64,000 bases of DNA from Pseudomonadales bacterium. Lineage in GTDB: Bacteria > Pseudomonadota > Gammaproteobacteria > Pseudomonadales > Halieaceae. Below are positions 34,734 through 43,672 of this stretch, in pieces; the first letter of the stretch is position 1; the number at the start of each line of letters is the position of its first letter. The translations under genes were made by a program, and so were the position numbers. Below the pieces are notes generated by a model. That model was not told the DNA's origin. It did not search any database and saw only the letters and a program-made list of their open reading frames with translations. Location: positions 1 to 64,000 of the forward strand of contig JACKNU010000008.1 of assembly GCA_024234675.1 (NCBI GenBank). Direction: 5' to 3'.

Positions 34734-35759
34734 ATGACCGAGCAATACCGACTACCCCCCCGCCTCACGGACGCATCGGGCCAGCCGCGCCGGGCCGGGT
34801 TCGAGTTCGAATTCGGCAATCTTCCCATCGGCAAGACGGCTGAAGCACTGCAGCAGGCCCTGGGGGGCGAACTGGATATCATCAGTCCTTTCGAGGCGGT
34901 GCTGCAGGGCTGCAGCATGGGGCGGCTGAAGATCGAGCGCGACGCCAACCTGCTGAAATCCGTGCGCTACCGGGGCTGGCTGCAGTCGCTGGGAGTGGAA
35001 TTCTCGCCGGGAACCTTCGCCCACGATATCGAGACCAATATCGATAACGCCAGCCGGGTGCTGATTCCCTGCGAAGTGGTCACCGAGCCCATTGCCTTCG
35101 AGGAGCTGCGGAAACTGGACGCGCTGATCGAGACCCTTACCGGGCTGGGGGCCGAGGGCACCCAGCATTCCCTCATCTACGCCTTCGGCCTGCATATCAA
35201 CCCCTCCATCCCCGACCGGTCGCCGGGCACCCTGCAGCGCTATATCCAGGCCTTCCTGCTGCTGTACACCTGGATCATCGACTCCTCGGAGATCGACCTC
35301 ACACGGCGTTTTCTCACCAAGTACATCGACCCGTTTCCCCAGGCCTACGCCGAACTGATGCTGGACAACAGTTACCGGGCCGATACCGGCAAACTCATTG
35401 ACGATTACCTGCAATACAACCCGACTCGCAATCGCGCCCTGGACATGCTGCCGATTCTATCTGAGCTGGACAGCGAGCGGGTGATGCAGGGGATCAACGA
35501 CGATGAGCGCAAGCTGGTGAAAGGCAGGCCCGCCTTCCATTACCGCCTGCCGGACTGCAAGGTAAACCAGGCCGGCTGGACAGCGGCCGGCGCCTGGAAC
35601 CGCTGGGTCTACGTGGAGACCCTGGCGGCGGACGAGGCCCTATTGGCGGAACTCATCGATGCGTGGCGCGCCAGCCATGCCAGCTTTTCGGTAACGCCCA
35701 GGACCAGTTGGTCGATACGCCTTACCACGCTGCTTTCCCAGAAATTCCTGGAGCGCTGA
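34734..35759 (+). CDS. Amidoligase-family enzyme (glutamine-synthetase-like fold)
   Basis: A protein of 341 residues from ATG 34734, with CAGGAG upstream. The GFEFEF motif (RAGFEFEFGNL) near the N-terminus is the mark of the amidoligase family, whose members are predicted to join a carboxylate to an amine using ATP, like glutamine synthetase or glutamate-cysteine ligase. Other conserved blocks include IERDANLLKS, VVTEPIAFEELRKL, HSLIYAFGLHINPSI and TRRFLTKYIDPFPQ. It is followed 7 bp later by a glutaminase-type gene, a pairing seen in predicted peptide-modification operons. Substrate unknown. Confidence 0.85.
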   Translation: MTEQYRLPPRLTDASGQPRRAGFEFEFGNLPIGKTAEALQQALGGELDIISPFEAVLQGCSMGRLKIERDANLLKSVRYRGWLQSLGVEFSPGTFAHDIETNIDNASRVLIPCEVVTEPIAFEELRKLDALIETLTGLGAEGTQHSLIYAFGLHINPSIPDRSPGTLQRYIQAFLLLYTWIIDSSEIDLTRRFLTKYIDPFPQAYAELMLDNSYRADTGKLIDDYLQYNPTRNRALDMLPILSELDSERVMQGINDDERKLVKGRPAFHYRLPDCKVNQAGWTAAGAWNRWVYVETLAADEALLAELIDAWRASHASFSVTPRTSWSIRLTTLLSQKFLER

Positions 35760-35766
35760 TACCCGC

Positions 35767-36552
35767 ATGTCGAAGTCCGTGACCGTCGGCATAACCGGCC
35801 CGGACCGTGGCGGTTTCATGGCCTGGCTGATGACCGCCCTGGCGATCAGGCGTTGCGGCGCAAAAGCCGTGCGTATCCAGCCCTCGCAGGCGGTGGACAC
35901 CGGCCTGCTGGACGCGGTGGTGATTGGCGGTGGCAGCGACGTGGACCCCCTGCATTACGGGGAGGAGAGCCTGAAGGAGGACTTCACCGACACCCGACAC
36001 AGTACGGCCGTGGATTGGCTGGTGGGGCTGGTGCTCAGTGTTTTTCGCGCCATTTTTGCCAGGCACTCGATCCAGGGCTACGACCGGGCGCGAGACAGCA
36101 TGGAGCAGGATATCATCCGCCAGGCCCTGCAGCGCGACCTGCCGGTGCTGGGTATTTGCCGTGGCGCCCAGTTGATGAACGTGGCGCTGGGGGGCTCCCT
36201 GCATCAGGATATCGGGCACTTCTACAGCGAAGATACCAACAACGTGCGCAGCATCCTGCCGCGCAAGAAAATCGACATCAAGGGCGACAGCCGCCTGCGC
36301 CGCATGCTGGGCATCCCCGACTGCTATGTTAATGCGCTGCACAATCAGTCGATCAAGCAACTGGGCGACAATGTCATCGTCAGCGCGCGGGAGCCCAACG
36401 GGGTGATCCAGGCCATCGAAAAACACGATCACCGTTTTTTTATCGGGGTGCAGTGGCACCCGGAATACATGCCCCAGAGCCGGACCCAGCAAAACCTGTT
36501 CCGCGGGCTGGTCGCGAGCGCAGCGGGCAGCGCGCCCGGGCAGCACCGGTAG
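35767..36552 (+). CDS. Class-I glutamine-amidotransferase-like gamma-glutamyl hydrolase (PuuD/peptidase C26 family)
   Basis: A protein of 261 residues. The nucleophile elbow GICRGAQLMNVALGGSLHQDI holds the catalytic Cys and GVQWHPEY the His-Pro-Glu, so the triad looks intact. Family members cleave gamma-glutamyl bonds (PuuD in putrescine breakdown) or act on similar isopeptides. Placed right after the amidoligase gene, it may reverse, trim or supply ammonia for the amidoligase product. A YqaA-like gene starts 10 bp downstream. Confidence 0.88.
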   Translation: MSKSVTVGITGPDRGGFMAWLMTALAIRRCGAKAVRIQPSQAVDTGLLDAVVIGGGSDVDPLHYGEESLKEDFTDTRHSTAVDWLVGLVLSVFRAIFARHSIQGYDRARDSMEQDIIRQALQRDLPVLGICRGAQLMNVALGGSLHQDIGHFYSEDTNNVRSILPRKKIDIKGDSRLRRMLGIPDCYVNALHNQSIKQLGDNVIVSAREPNGVIQAIEKHDHRFFIGVQWHPEYMPQSRTQQNLFRGLVASAAGSAPGQHR

Positions 36553-36562
36553 CAACCGCCTG

Positions 36563-36997
36563 ATGGACGCCATCGAGGCCTACGTCAGCCTGTTCCTCAC
36601 CGCCTTCCTGGCGGCCACTCTGGTGCCGGCCTACTCCGAGATCGTCCTTGCCGGCATGGTGGCGGCAGGCCACGACCCGCTGGCGCTGTGGCTATGGGCC
36701 TCAGCCGGCAACACCCTGGGCTCCGCGGTCAACTGGGTGCTGGGGCGCTACCTGCTGCAGTTCCAGGATCGCCGCTGGTTTCCCTTCCGCGCCGACAACC
36801 TGGGGCGATCCCAGCGCTGGTTCCAGCGTTACGGGGTATGGTCGCTGCTGCTGGCCTGGATGCCGGTGGGGGGCGACGCGCTGACCTTTATCGCCGGCAT
36901 GATGCGCGTCAGGTTCGATCTGTTCATACTCCTGACGGCGATCGGCAAGGCGACCCGCTACGCCATGCTGCTGGGGCTGCTGGAACTGTTCGGTTGA
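36563..36997 (+). CDS. YqaA-type (DedA/SNARE-associated) inner-membrane protein
   Basis: A protein of 144 residues with hydrophobic segments covering most of its length and the DedA/YqaA pattern: an initial ATLVPAYSE loop, then WASAGNTLGSAVNWVLGRYL and LLAWMPVGGDALTFIAGMMR. DedA proteins recycle undecaprenyl phosphate or similar lipid carriers. As third gene of the amidoligase operon it suggests an envelope site of action for the product, but that link is only inferred. Confidence 0.85.
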   Translation: MDAIEAYVSLFLTAFLAATLVPAYSEIVLAGMVAAGHDPLALWLWASAGNTLGSAVNWVLGRYLLQFQDRRWFPFRADNLGRSQRWFQRYGVWSLLLAWMPVGGDALTFIAGMMRVRFDLFILLTAIGKATRYAMLLGLLELFG

Positions 36998-37026
36998 GTC
37001 CGTCCGGCTGGCGCGGTTGCCCCCCC

Positions 37027-37614
37027 TCAGTGGGAGCCGGCGTCCTTGCCCCACAACTGCTGCAGGCGCTGGTCGCGGCCGCAATTCCAGCGATAGAACT
37101 TGTAGCGCACCGGGTTCTTCAGGTAATAGTCCTGATGCGCCTCTTCTACTGGCCAGAAAGCGCCGGCGGGCAGAATCTCGGTATAGACCACCTGTGGCGC
37201 GAACCGCTTTTTGACTTCCGCCAGCGAGGCTTCAGCCAACTGGCGCTGGGCCTCGCCAGCGGGGAATACGGCGCTGCGGTAGCTGGGACCCTTGTCGCAG
37301 AACTGGCCCTTGTTATCCAGCGGGTCCACGTTGACCCAGTACAGGTCCAGCAGCTGCTGGTAGCTTATCAGGGCCGGGTCGTAGGTCACCTCCACGGCTT
37401 CGAAGTGACCGCTGTGATCGCCGGCATACGTCGGATTGGGGAGGGTTCCGCCGGTGAAACCCGACACCACGTCCGTCACCCCCTCCCGGCCCTGGAAGGC
37501 GGCCTCCATACACCAGAAACACCCGCCGGCAAACACCGCCCTGTCCTCGGCCGCCAGCGCAGGCACCAGCAGGCACATCCACAAAACAGCTCCAAGGATC
37601 GCGTGCCGCATCAT
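37027..37614 (-). CDS. msrA: Peptide methionine sulfoxide reductase MsrA, exported form
   Basis: A protein of 195 residues from ATG 37614, with GGAGT at 7 nt. It reduces methionine-S-sulfoxide in proteins. The catalytic Cys lies in FAGGCFWCMEAAF, and GGTLPNPTYAGDHSGHFEAVEV and GAFWPVEEAHQDY are family blocks. An N-terminal signal peptide (MMRHAILGAVLWMCLLVPALAA) suggests it works in the periplasm. It precedes, on the same strand, no obvious partner for electron delivery. Confidence 0.93.
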   Translation of the reverse strand: MMRHAILGAVLWMCLLVPALAAEDRAVFAGGCFWCMEAAFQGREGVTDVVSGFTGGTLPNPTYAGDHSGHFEAVEVTYDPALISYQQLLDLYWVNVDPLDNKGQFCDKGPSYRSAVFPAGEAQRQLAEASLAEVKKRFAPQVVYTEILPAGAFWPVEEAHQDYYLKNPVRYKFYRWNCGRDQRLQQLWGKDAGSH

Positions 37615-37642
37615 TGTGTTACTCCGCATTGTGAGCCCGCCC

Positions 37643-37885
37643 TCAGGGACAGGTGTAGTCCGCCTGGCGATTCCCGCGCTCGGTTCCACAGGTATTGATA
37701 TCCAGCACATACCAGAGGTAACAGCGCGAAAAAATGCCATTGAGAACCAGCGCGACCGCAATGACAACCACGAACCAGTCTACGGCATTCAGCGCATTCT
37801 GCTGGTAGGCCCACAGCGCCAACGCCAGGCCCATGGCCAGTCGCAACAGTCTCTCCACATTCCCTATATTTCTGTCGATCATCAT
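37643..37885 (-). CDS. DUF2892 small inner-membrane protein
   Basis: A protein of 80 residues from ATG 37885 with GAGGAG upstream. The family pattern is NIGNVERLLRLAMGLALALWA followed by a second transmembrane helix and a C-terminal Cys-containing FSRCYLWYVLDINTCG. Function unknown; similar domains are found fused to rhodanese in YgaP. It lies 28 bp upstream of msrA on the same strand, so the pair may be one transcript. Confidence 0.8.
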   Translation of the reverse strand: MMIDRNIGNVERLLRLAMGLALALWAYQQNALNAVDWFVVVIAVALVLNGIFSRCYLWYVLDINTCGTERGNRQADYTCP

Positions 37886-38011
37886 AGCACTCCTCGATGG
37901 TCTGTATTCAGTGCAGGGAATACGCTGCACGCAGGGCGCCGGATCGCTGTGAGTTTGTCACAATTGCTGCAAAGGCAAGACATGCCAGACCGCGGCCTGG
38001 CGCCGCGGCGA

Positions 38012-39343
38012 TCAGCCGATCGGCCAGTCGGTCGCATCGGTGACATAGCGGGGCTGGGGTGGGCGTACGCCGCCCCACTTGGCGGTAAAGGCGCCGTCCG
38101 CATCGTACAGCCGCGCCTGTTTGGCTATATCGAAATGGCGTCCGCCTCTGGGGTCGCTGCCCACTCCCGCGATATAGCGCCAGTTCCCATAGTTGCTGGG
38201 CAGGTCGAAGTCGATCAGGTGTTTCTCGAAAAAGGCGGCGCCGTAGCGCCAGTCCAGGCCCAGTTCGTTCACCAGGCAACTGGCTGCTATCTGGCGACCG
38301 CGATTGCTCATGCCACCGGTAGTCACCAGTTCCCGCATCAGCGCGTTGACCAGGGGATAGTCCGTATCGCCCTGGCACCAGCGGGCATAGGTGCGGGGAT
38401 CAAAGGTACAGAAGTGCCGATTGCCGCTGCGCCGGCCTGCGGCGTAAAGCCGCACACCTTCCAGCCGCTCACGCCAGTGAAAGAACTCGCGCCACAACAG
38501 TTCCCGATACAACCAGTCGGTGGACTCGTTGCGCATGACCGTCGTTTCGTAGTCGCGCAAGGCGTGGGCAACCTCGCGCACCGACAGGGAGCCGTTGGCC
38601 AGCCAGGGCGACAGCCCACTGGCATGGAACTGTCCCTGCAAGGCATTGCGGGTCTCCTTGTAGGTATCCACGGCCCGCTCCCGATACAGGAAATTGCGCA
38701 GCCGATCCCGGCCTGCCCGCGATCCGCCGCGCACCGGGAATGCCGGGTTGGGACGGCAATCCGGGTCCATGGGAAGGGCAAAGCCTGTGCCGGCCGGTGG
38801 CGGCGGCAGTTGCCGGGGAGCGGGCAGCGGAATGTCGACCGGCAGGGATTCCACCCGCTGTCGGAAGGGCGTGTACTGGCCCGGCAGCGCGCCGAGACCG
38901 CCCGGCAACTGCTCCTGGCGCAACAGGGTGTTGCCGGTGTGCACGAGCAGCGGTACCGACAGGACCCGGCCCAGGTATTCCCGCTGGCGCGCCTCGTAAT
39001 AGCCCGGCGCCTGCGCCGTGCCGACGCGGGTCACCGCATGGCTGCGCACGATGGCGGGGATGACCTGGCGCGGATCCCCGGCGACCACCAGCAGGGTCTG
39101 GCCCAGCCCGGCCAACTCATCGTTGAGAGCCGCCAGGCTCTCCAGCAGGAAGCGCCGGCGCTGGCTGCCCATCCCGACGGTGTTGAACCAGCCGGGGTTG
39201 TCCTGCAGGCAGTACAGGCACAGCAGGCTCTCCCCCGCGCTGTGTTGCAGCAGGCCGGGGTTGTCCTCCAGGCGCAAGTCGGCCTGGAACCAGTACAACT
39301 CGCGACCGCCGCCCGCAGCGTGGCTACCTCGCCCGCCTTGCAT
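38012..39343 (-). CDS. DASH-type cryptochrome / photolyase
   Basis: A protein of 443 residues. It starts ELYWFQADLRLEDNPGL after a short Gly-rich leader, then the N-terminal antenna domain, then the FAD-binding domain with LLWREFFHWRERLEGVRLY, FDPRTYARWCQGDTDYPLVNALMREL, TGGMSNRGRQIAASCLVNELG and WRYIAGVGSDPRGGRHFD. These are the markers of Cry-DASH proteins, which repair cyclobutane dimers in single-stranded or looped DNA. ATG 39343 lies next to the stop of the upstream short flavin-reductase-like gene, so they are one operon. Confidence 0.93.
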   Translation of the reverse strand: MQGGRGSHAAGGGRELYWFQADLRLEDNPGLLQHSAGESLLCLYCLQDNPGWFNTVGMGSQRRRFLLESLAALNDELAGLGQTLLVVAGDPRQVIPAIVRSHAVTRVGTAQAPGYYEARQREYLGRVLSVPLLVHTGNTLLRQEQLPGGLGALPGQYTPFRQRVESLPVDIPLPAPRQLPPPPAGTGFALPMDPDCRPNPAFPVRGGSRAGRDRLRNFLYRERAVDTYKETRNALQGQFHASGLSPWLANGSLSVREVAHALRDYETTVMRNESTDWLYRELLWREFFHWRERLEGVRLYAAGRRSGNRHFCTFDPRTYARWCQGDTDYPLVNALMRELVTTGGMSNRGRQIAASCLVNELGLDWRYGAAFFEKHLIDFDLPSNYGNWRYIAGVGSDPRGGRHFDIAKQARLYDADGAFTAKWGGVRPPQPRYVTDATDWPIG

Positions 39344-39344
39344 G

Positions 39345-39677
39345 TCAGCCCCCCGGCTTGGCATAGGGCATCCTGCCCAGGGTCTCGGCGCGATGATAGC
39401 GGTCCAGGCCGCTGATGGTGACCGTGCCCGCCGCGGCGATGTCCACGCTGCCGTCTTCCTCGACAGCAGCATCGGGCACGTCTACCAACACCAGGGCCAG
39501 CAGGAACGGGCTGGAACCCAGGTGAACCGCCGAACTCATGATCGCCAGGTTGTCGCCGCTGCTGCCGCGACTGCCCACCAGGTTGGCTGGCTTGAAACCT
39601 GACAGGGAGTTGGCGAAGGCCGTCCGGTAACGCTTTTCCAGGTGGTCCAGGTCTTCACTGTTCAGAATCATACTCAC
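39345..39677 (-). CDS. Shortened flavin-reductase-like protein upstream of Cry-DASH
   Basis: A protein of only 110 residues. The N-terminal part (HLEKRYRTAFANSLSGFKPANLVGS, LAIMSSAVHLGSSPFLLALV) reads like the start of a family of flavin reductases of about 200 residues that often sits beside cryptochromes, and the last 25 residues (TISGLDRYHRAETLGRMPYAKP) read like that family's end. The middle of about 90 residues, including the rest of the FMN-binding site, seems to be missing while the frame stays open. It may be a remnant or a reduced form. The family match is from memory and should be tested by alignment. Confidence 0.6.
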   Translation of the reverse strand: MSMILNSEDLDHLEKRYRTAFANSLSGFKPANLVGSRGSSGDNLAIMSSAVHLGSSPFLLALVLVDVPDAAVEEDGSVDIAAAGTVTISGLDRYHRAETLGRMPYAKPGG

Positions 39678-39821
39678 TCCCGCTTTGACCCTGGTTTACT
39701 TCCGGTGCTGCTATATACGCCAGCGCCGCACTTTGAGACCACCCGGGACGGGCACCCCAAAGTGATCTCCACCGCCTGCAGCGACGTATTTCCCTGCACG
39801 GACGCTCACGGAGACCATAAC

Positions 39822-40355
39822 ATGCCCTGGACAAAAACCCTGCTGCTCCTAGCTGCGCTTTCCCTGGCGGGATGCGGCACAGTGAGCGTGGCCACCTACA
39901 GCGACAATAAACCGGTCCTGGTGGCGGAAGACTTCTTCGATGGCCGGCTGACGGCCCACGGGGTGGTAAAAAACCGGTCCGGCGAGGTCATCCGCTACTT
40001 CAACGCCGATATCGAGGCCTACTGGCGCGACGGCATAGGCACCCTGGAAGAGGATTTCGTATTCGACGACGGGGAGCGGCAGCGCCGGGTGTGGACACTC
40101 ACCCCCGACGGCGAGGGGGGCTACCACGGCACCGCCGGTGACGTGGTGGGCGCCGGTAAAGTGACTGTTGCGGGGAACGCCATGTTTCTGGATTATGTGC
40201 TGCGCATCCCCTGGGGGGATGACACCCTGGACCTGCACATCGATGACCGCATGTATCTCGTCAACCCCGACGTGCTCATCAATGAGTCGCGCATGTTAAA
40301 GTTCGGGGTACGGGTGGGAGAAATACTGCTGGTGATCGAGCGCCGCCGCACCTGA
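39822..40355 (+). CDS. DUF3833 lipoprotein
   Basis: A protein of 177 residues from ATG 39822 (GGAG upstream), with a lipoprotein signal ending LSLAGC at about residue 18. The body has the DUF3833 pattern: LVAEDFFDGRLTAHGVVKNRSGEVIRYF, RRVWTL, WGDDTLDLHIDDRMYL. Function of the family is not known; genes for it often stand near envelope or lipid-related genes. Here it is followed by an MDR gene on the same strand. Confidence 0.85.
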   Translation: MPWTKTLLLLAALSLAGCGTVSVATYSDNKPVLVAEDFFDGRLTAHGVVKNRSGEVIRYFNADIEAYWRDGIGTLEEDFVFDDGERQRRVWTLTPDGEGGYHGTAGDVVGAGKVTVAGNAMFLDYVLRIPWGDDTLDLHIDDRMYLVNPDVLINESRMLKFGVRVGEILLVIERRRT

Positions 40356-40415
40356 CGCACTGGCGACCAGGCAGTGCCGAGCAACGTTAACATGAACTGA
40401 TTAGTGGGAGTGAAT

Positions 40416-41420
40416 ATGCAGGCAATGCGACTGGGCAGCCCGGGCGGCTTGGACAAACTGGCGGTGGCGGAGATCCAGCCCACGGCGCCGGGTCCCGGCC
40501 AGATACAGGTCGAGGTCAAGGCGAGTTCCCTGAACTTTCACGACTACGCCGTCGTCGCCGGACTGCTGCCGGTTGCCGACGGGCGCATTCCCATGTCGGA
40601 CGGGGCCGGGATCGTCACCGCCGTTGGCGAGGGGGTGGGCGACTTCGCGGTGGGCGACCGGGTGCTCAGCTGCTTTTTCCCCAACTGGCAGGACGGTCCA
40701 CCCGCTTTCGAGAAACTGCTGGGGGTGCCGGGTGACCATGCCGATGGGTTCGCCGCCGGCACGGTGACCCGCGCCGCACAGGGCTTTACCAGAATGCCCG
40801 CCAATCTCGACTTCGAGGCCGCCGCCACCCTGGTCTGCGCGGGCCTGACCGCATGGCGGGCCCTGGTGGTGGAAACCCATCTCCGGCCCGGCGACTGGGT
40901 GTTGGTGCAGGGCAGCGGCGGGGTGTCGCTGTTCGCCCTGCAATTCGCCCGCATGATGGGCTGCAGGGTGATCGCGACCTCCTCGTCCGACGCGAAGCTG
41001 GAGCGCCTGAGGGCGCTGGGCGCGGAACACACCATCAATTACCGCGAAGTACCCAAGTGGGGTGAACAGGCCCTGGCCATCACCGATGGCCGGGGCGTCG
41101 ATCTCGTGGTGGAGGTCGGCGGGCCCGGCACCGTGCCGCAATCGGTACGCGCCATTACCTTCGGCGGCTGCATCAGCATGATCGGGGTGCTCACCGGTTA
41201 CGCCGGCGAGGTACCCACCACCGAGTTATTCCAGAAAAATGGCCGTATCAGCGGCATTACCGTAGGCAGCCGCAGGCACCAGCAGGACATGATAGCGGCG
41301 GTGGAAGCAAACGACCTGCAACCGGTAATCGACAGCAGTTATCCGCTGGCCCGGCTGGCGGAGGCCTTCCGCCACCAGGAATCACAGCGCCATTTCGGCA
41401 AAATCTGCGTGACGCTCTAG
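40416..41420 (+). CDS. Zinc-independent NAD(P)-dependent alcohol dehydrogenase (MDR)
   Basis: A protein of 334 residues from ATG 40416; GTG 40404 is in frame but less likely. It is an MDR of the quinone-oxidoreductase type: it lacks the structural Cys cluster, and the cofactor loop is VQGSGGVSLFALQFARMMG with SSSDAKLERLRALGAEHTINY after it. Members reduce or oxidise quinones, enones or alcohols with NADPH. Its TAG shares the bases CTAG with the stop codon of the opposite-strand hemolysin III-like gene, so the two 3' ends overlap. Confidence 0.85.
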   Translation: MQAMRLGSPGGLDKLAVAEIQPTAPGPGQIQVEVKASSLNFHDYAVVAGLLPVADGRIPMSDGAGIVTAVGEGVGDFAVGDRVLSCFFPNWQDGPPAFEKLLGVPGDHADGFAAGTVTRAAQGFTRMPANLDFEAAATLVCAGLTAWRALVVETHLRPGDWVLVQGSGGVSLFALQFARMMGCRVIATSSSDAKLERLRALGAEHTINYREVPKWGEQALAITDGRGVDLVVEVGGPGTVPQSVRAITFGGCISMIGVLTGYAGEVPTTELFQKNGRISGITVGSRRHQQDMIAAVEANDLQPVIDSSYPLARLAEAFRHQESQRHFGKICVTL

Positions 41421-42046
41421 CGGATGTAGCCGATCACGCAGATGAAATGGCACAGGCTGCCCAGCAGCACAAACAGGTGCCAGATGCCGTGGGCGTGACT
41501 CAGGCGCCCCATCTTGTCCAGTACGTAGAAAACGACTCCGCCGGTGTAGGCCAGGCCGCCGGCCAGCAGCCAGTAAAAGGCCTGGTCTGAGATCGCCGCG
41601 CGCAGGCCGTCCATATCATAGGATATGGCCCAGCCCATTCCCAGGTAGATGACCATCTGGCCAACCTTGACCGCGCGGCCGGACAGTAACAGCTCGCTGA
41701 GTATGCCCACCGCCGCCAGTCCCCACACGAGCAACATGACCTGCATCCCCGGGCCATGGCGCAGGCTCACCAGCATGAAAGGCGTGTAGGTACCGGCAAT
41801 CAGCAGGTAGATGGCAACATGGTCGAACAGCTGGAACAGCTTCTTCAGGGCCGGGGGATGAAAGCTGTGGTACAGGGTAGACATGGTGAACAACAGCACC
41901 ATGGTCAGGCCGAACACGGAAAAACTCACCAGTATCCAGGGATCGCCCGACTGCACGCCCACCGTCAGCAGCGAGCCCAGGCCCACCAGCGCCAGCACGG
42001 CCCCCACCAGGTGGCTGATACTGTTGAGCTTTTCCCCGTAATACAT
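41417..42046 (-). CDS. Hemolysin III / PAQR-family membrane protein
   Basis: A protein of 209 residues with seven hydrophobic helices. The start MYYGEKLNSISHLVGAVLAL and the blocks STLYHSFHPPALKKLFQLFDHVAIYLLIAGTYTPF and HLFVLLGSLCHF contain the metal-binding His/Asp residues of the PAQR superfamily. The E. coli relative YqfA is a membrane protein of uncertain role; the haemolysin name is historical. Confidence 0.9.
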   Translation of the reverse strand: MYYGEKLNSISHLVGAVLALVGLGSLLTVGVQSGDPWILVSFSVFGLTMVLLFTMSTLYHSFHPPALKKLFQLFDHVAIYLLIAGTYTPFMLVSLRHGPGMQVMLLVWGLAAVGILSELLLSGRAVKVGQMVIYLGMGWAISYDMDGLRAAISDQAFYWLLAGGLAYTGGVVFYVLDKMGRLSHAHGIWHLFVLLGSLCHFICVIGYIR

Positions 42047-42209
42047 CAGTCATTTTCTCACAGCTGCGGCGCCAGGACCGCCACTGTAGCAAAGCGGGGG
42101 CGTATTTGTCGGCAGTTTGAAATAGATTTTCCGCTGCCAATACCCTACCCTGTGGCCGGCGTTTCCAGCGCCGGTATCCCTTTTTATCATCCATTCAGGA
42201 GCAGCACAG

Positions 42210-42731
42210 ATGACCAGGCACAAGCTACTTCTCCAGGCGATGGCCGCCGCCGCATTGCTGGGCGCCACGCTGACCGACTCCGCCCGGGCGGAGGGTTTGT
42301 ATATCGGCGCTGGCACCTACTTGTCGGACTCCGACATCGGCGATGACACCGTACCCGCGGGCTTTATCGGCTACACTTTTCTGGATACCAACTTCCTGAT
42401 GCTGTCCGTGGAGGGCGGTTATTACGACCTGGGCGATACCAGCGACAAGACCGAGAAACTGACAGCCAGCGCCATCACCGCCGGGGCCATGGCATCCCTG
42501 CCCCTGGGGCCGTTTTTCGAATTATATGCCAAGGCCGGCGTCGCCTTCCTCGATACCGAGTTCAAGCAGGAAGGCCAGAACAACGACAAAAAGAGCGATG
42601 ACAAGGCCTATTACGGTGCCGGCTTCGCCTTTGATATCCTCGACACCATAGACATCTATGCCGAGTACGTGGTTTTTGACACCCAGTACAATTCTGAGAT
42701 GGCGGGTGTGGGAATCAGGCTGGCGTTCTAG
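42210..42731 (+). CDS. Small outer-membrane beta-barrel protein (OmpW/Opa-like)
   Basis: A protein of 173 residues with CAGGAG upstream and a signal peptide ending SARA-EG. The mature part reads like an eight-stranded barrel: GLYIGAGTYLSDSDIGDD at the start, alternating strands, an acidic loop (EGQNNDKKSDDK), and a last strand ending GVGIRLAF with C-terminal Phe, the signal for the barrel assembly machinery. Function unknown. Confidence 0.8.
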   Translation: MTRHKLLLQAMAAAALLGATLTDSARAEGLYIGAGTYLSDSDIGDDTVPAGFIGYTFLDTNFLMLSVEGGYYDLGDTSDKTEKLTASAITAGAMASLPLGPFFELYAKAGVAFLDTEFKQEGQNNDKKSDDKAYYGAGFAFDILDTIDIYAEYVVFDTQYNSEMAGVGIRLAF

Positions 42732-42779
42732 ACCCGGCGCAGGTGCACTGTTGACGACTCAGCAGGTAGGATCGCTGTC

Positions 42780-43541
42780 ATGAAAACGATATTCATCACC
42801 GGCGCGGCGCATGGCATTGGCCTGGCCACGGCCATGCGCTTCGCCGACCAGGGCTGGTTTGTCGGCCTCTACGACATCAACGAGCAGGCACTGCAGATCC
42901 TGCTGCAATCGGGGAACTTTCCCCGCGCCTGCGGGCAGGTCTGCGATGTCACCAACGCCGCATCGGTCGAGGCCGCGCTGGCCCATTTCGCCGCCCACAC
43001 CGAGGGGCGCATGCACGTGCTGGTGAACAACGCCGGCGTGCTCAGCGCCGGCAAGTTCGAGGAAATCCCCCCAGAGCAGCATGAACGCATAATCGCGGTC
43101 AATGTCGGCGGCCTGACCCGGGTAGCCCAGGCGGCTTTCCCCCTGTTACAACAAACTCCCGGATCCACACTGGTAAACCTGTGCTCGGTGTCCAGTGTGC
43201 ATGGCATTCCCGCGCTGGCGGTCTACAGCGCCAGCAAATTTTACGTGAACGGCCTTACCGAGGCTTTGCATATCGAATGGGCCAAATACGGGATCCGCGT
43301 GACCTCGGTCAAGCCGCCCCTGGTCAATACCGCCATGGGCCATGCGGTGGACGCGTTACAGGTTGGCAGGTTCAGGATAGACATGCAGCCCGAACACGTG
43401 GCCGAGGCCATCGAACTGGCGATCAGCGGCAAGCGCATCGGCTACCTGCTGGGCACTTCCAGCAAGGTGTGGGGCTGGCTGGACAAGTTGCTACCCGAAG
43501 CCGGGCGGCGCGCCCTGACCCGCTACCTAACCGATCAGTAG
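42780..43541 (+). CDS. Short-chain dehydrogenase
   Basis: A protein of 253 residues. Cofactor loop TGAAHGIGLATAM, NNAG at about 83-86, catalytic Ser in LCSVSSVHG and Tyr/Lys in YSASKFYVNG. It is a classical SDR, probably NAD-dependent because of Asp after the second beta strand (GLYDINEQ). No substrate can be told. It is followed by a 226-bp regulatory region. Confidence 0.9.
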   Translation: MKTIFITGAAHGIGLATAMRFADQGWFVGLYDINEQALQILLQSGNFPRACGQVCDVTNAASVEAALAHFAAHTEGRMHVLVNNAGVLSAGKFEEIPPEQHERIIAVNVGGLTRVAQAAFPLLQQTPGSTLVNLCSVSSVHGIPALAVYSASKFYVNGLTEALHIEWAKYGIRVTSVKPPLVNTAMGHAVDALQVGRFRIDMQPEHVAEAIELAISGKRIGYLLGTSSKVWGWLDKLLPEAGRRALTRYLTDQ

Positions 43542-43672
43542 CTTCACCCGTCCCAGAGCCCCAACCACTGCGTTGCCAGCCACCCACCGGCTGCTACAAC
43601 CGCGCGCAGCGGTTGGGTGACGCATGCCTCGCCGCTACAGGATCAGCCGCAGTTACCCCTCACCCCGCTCAC

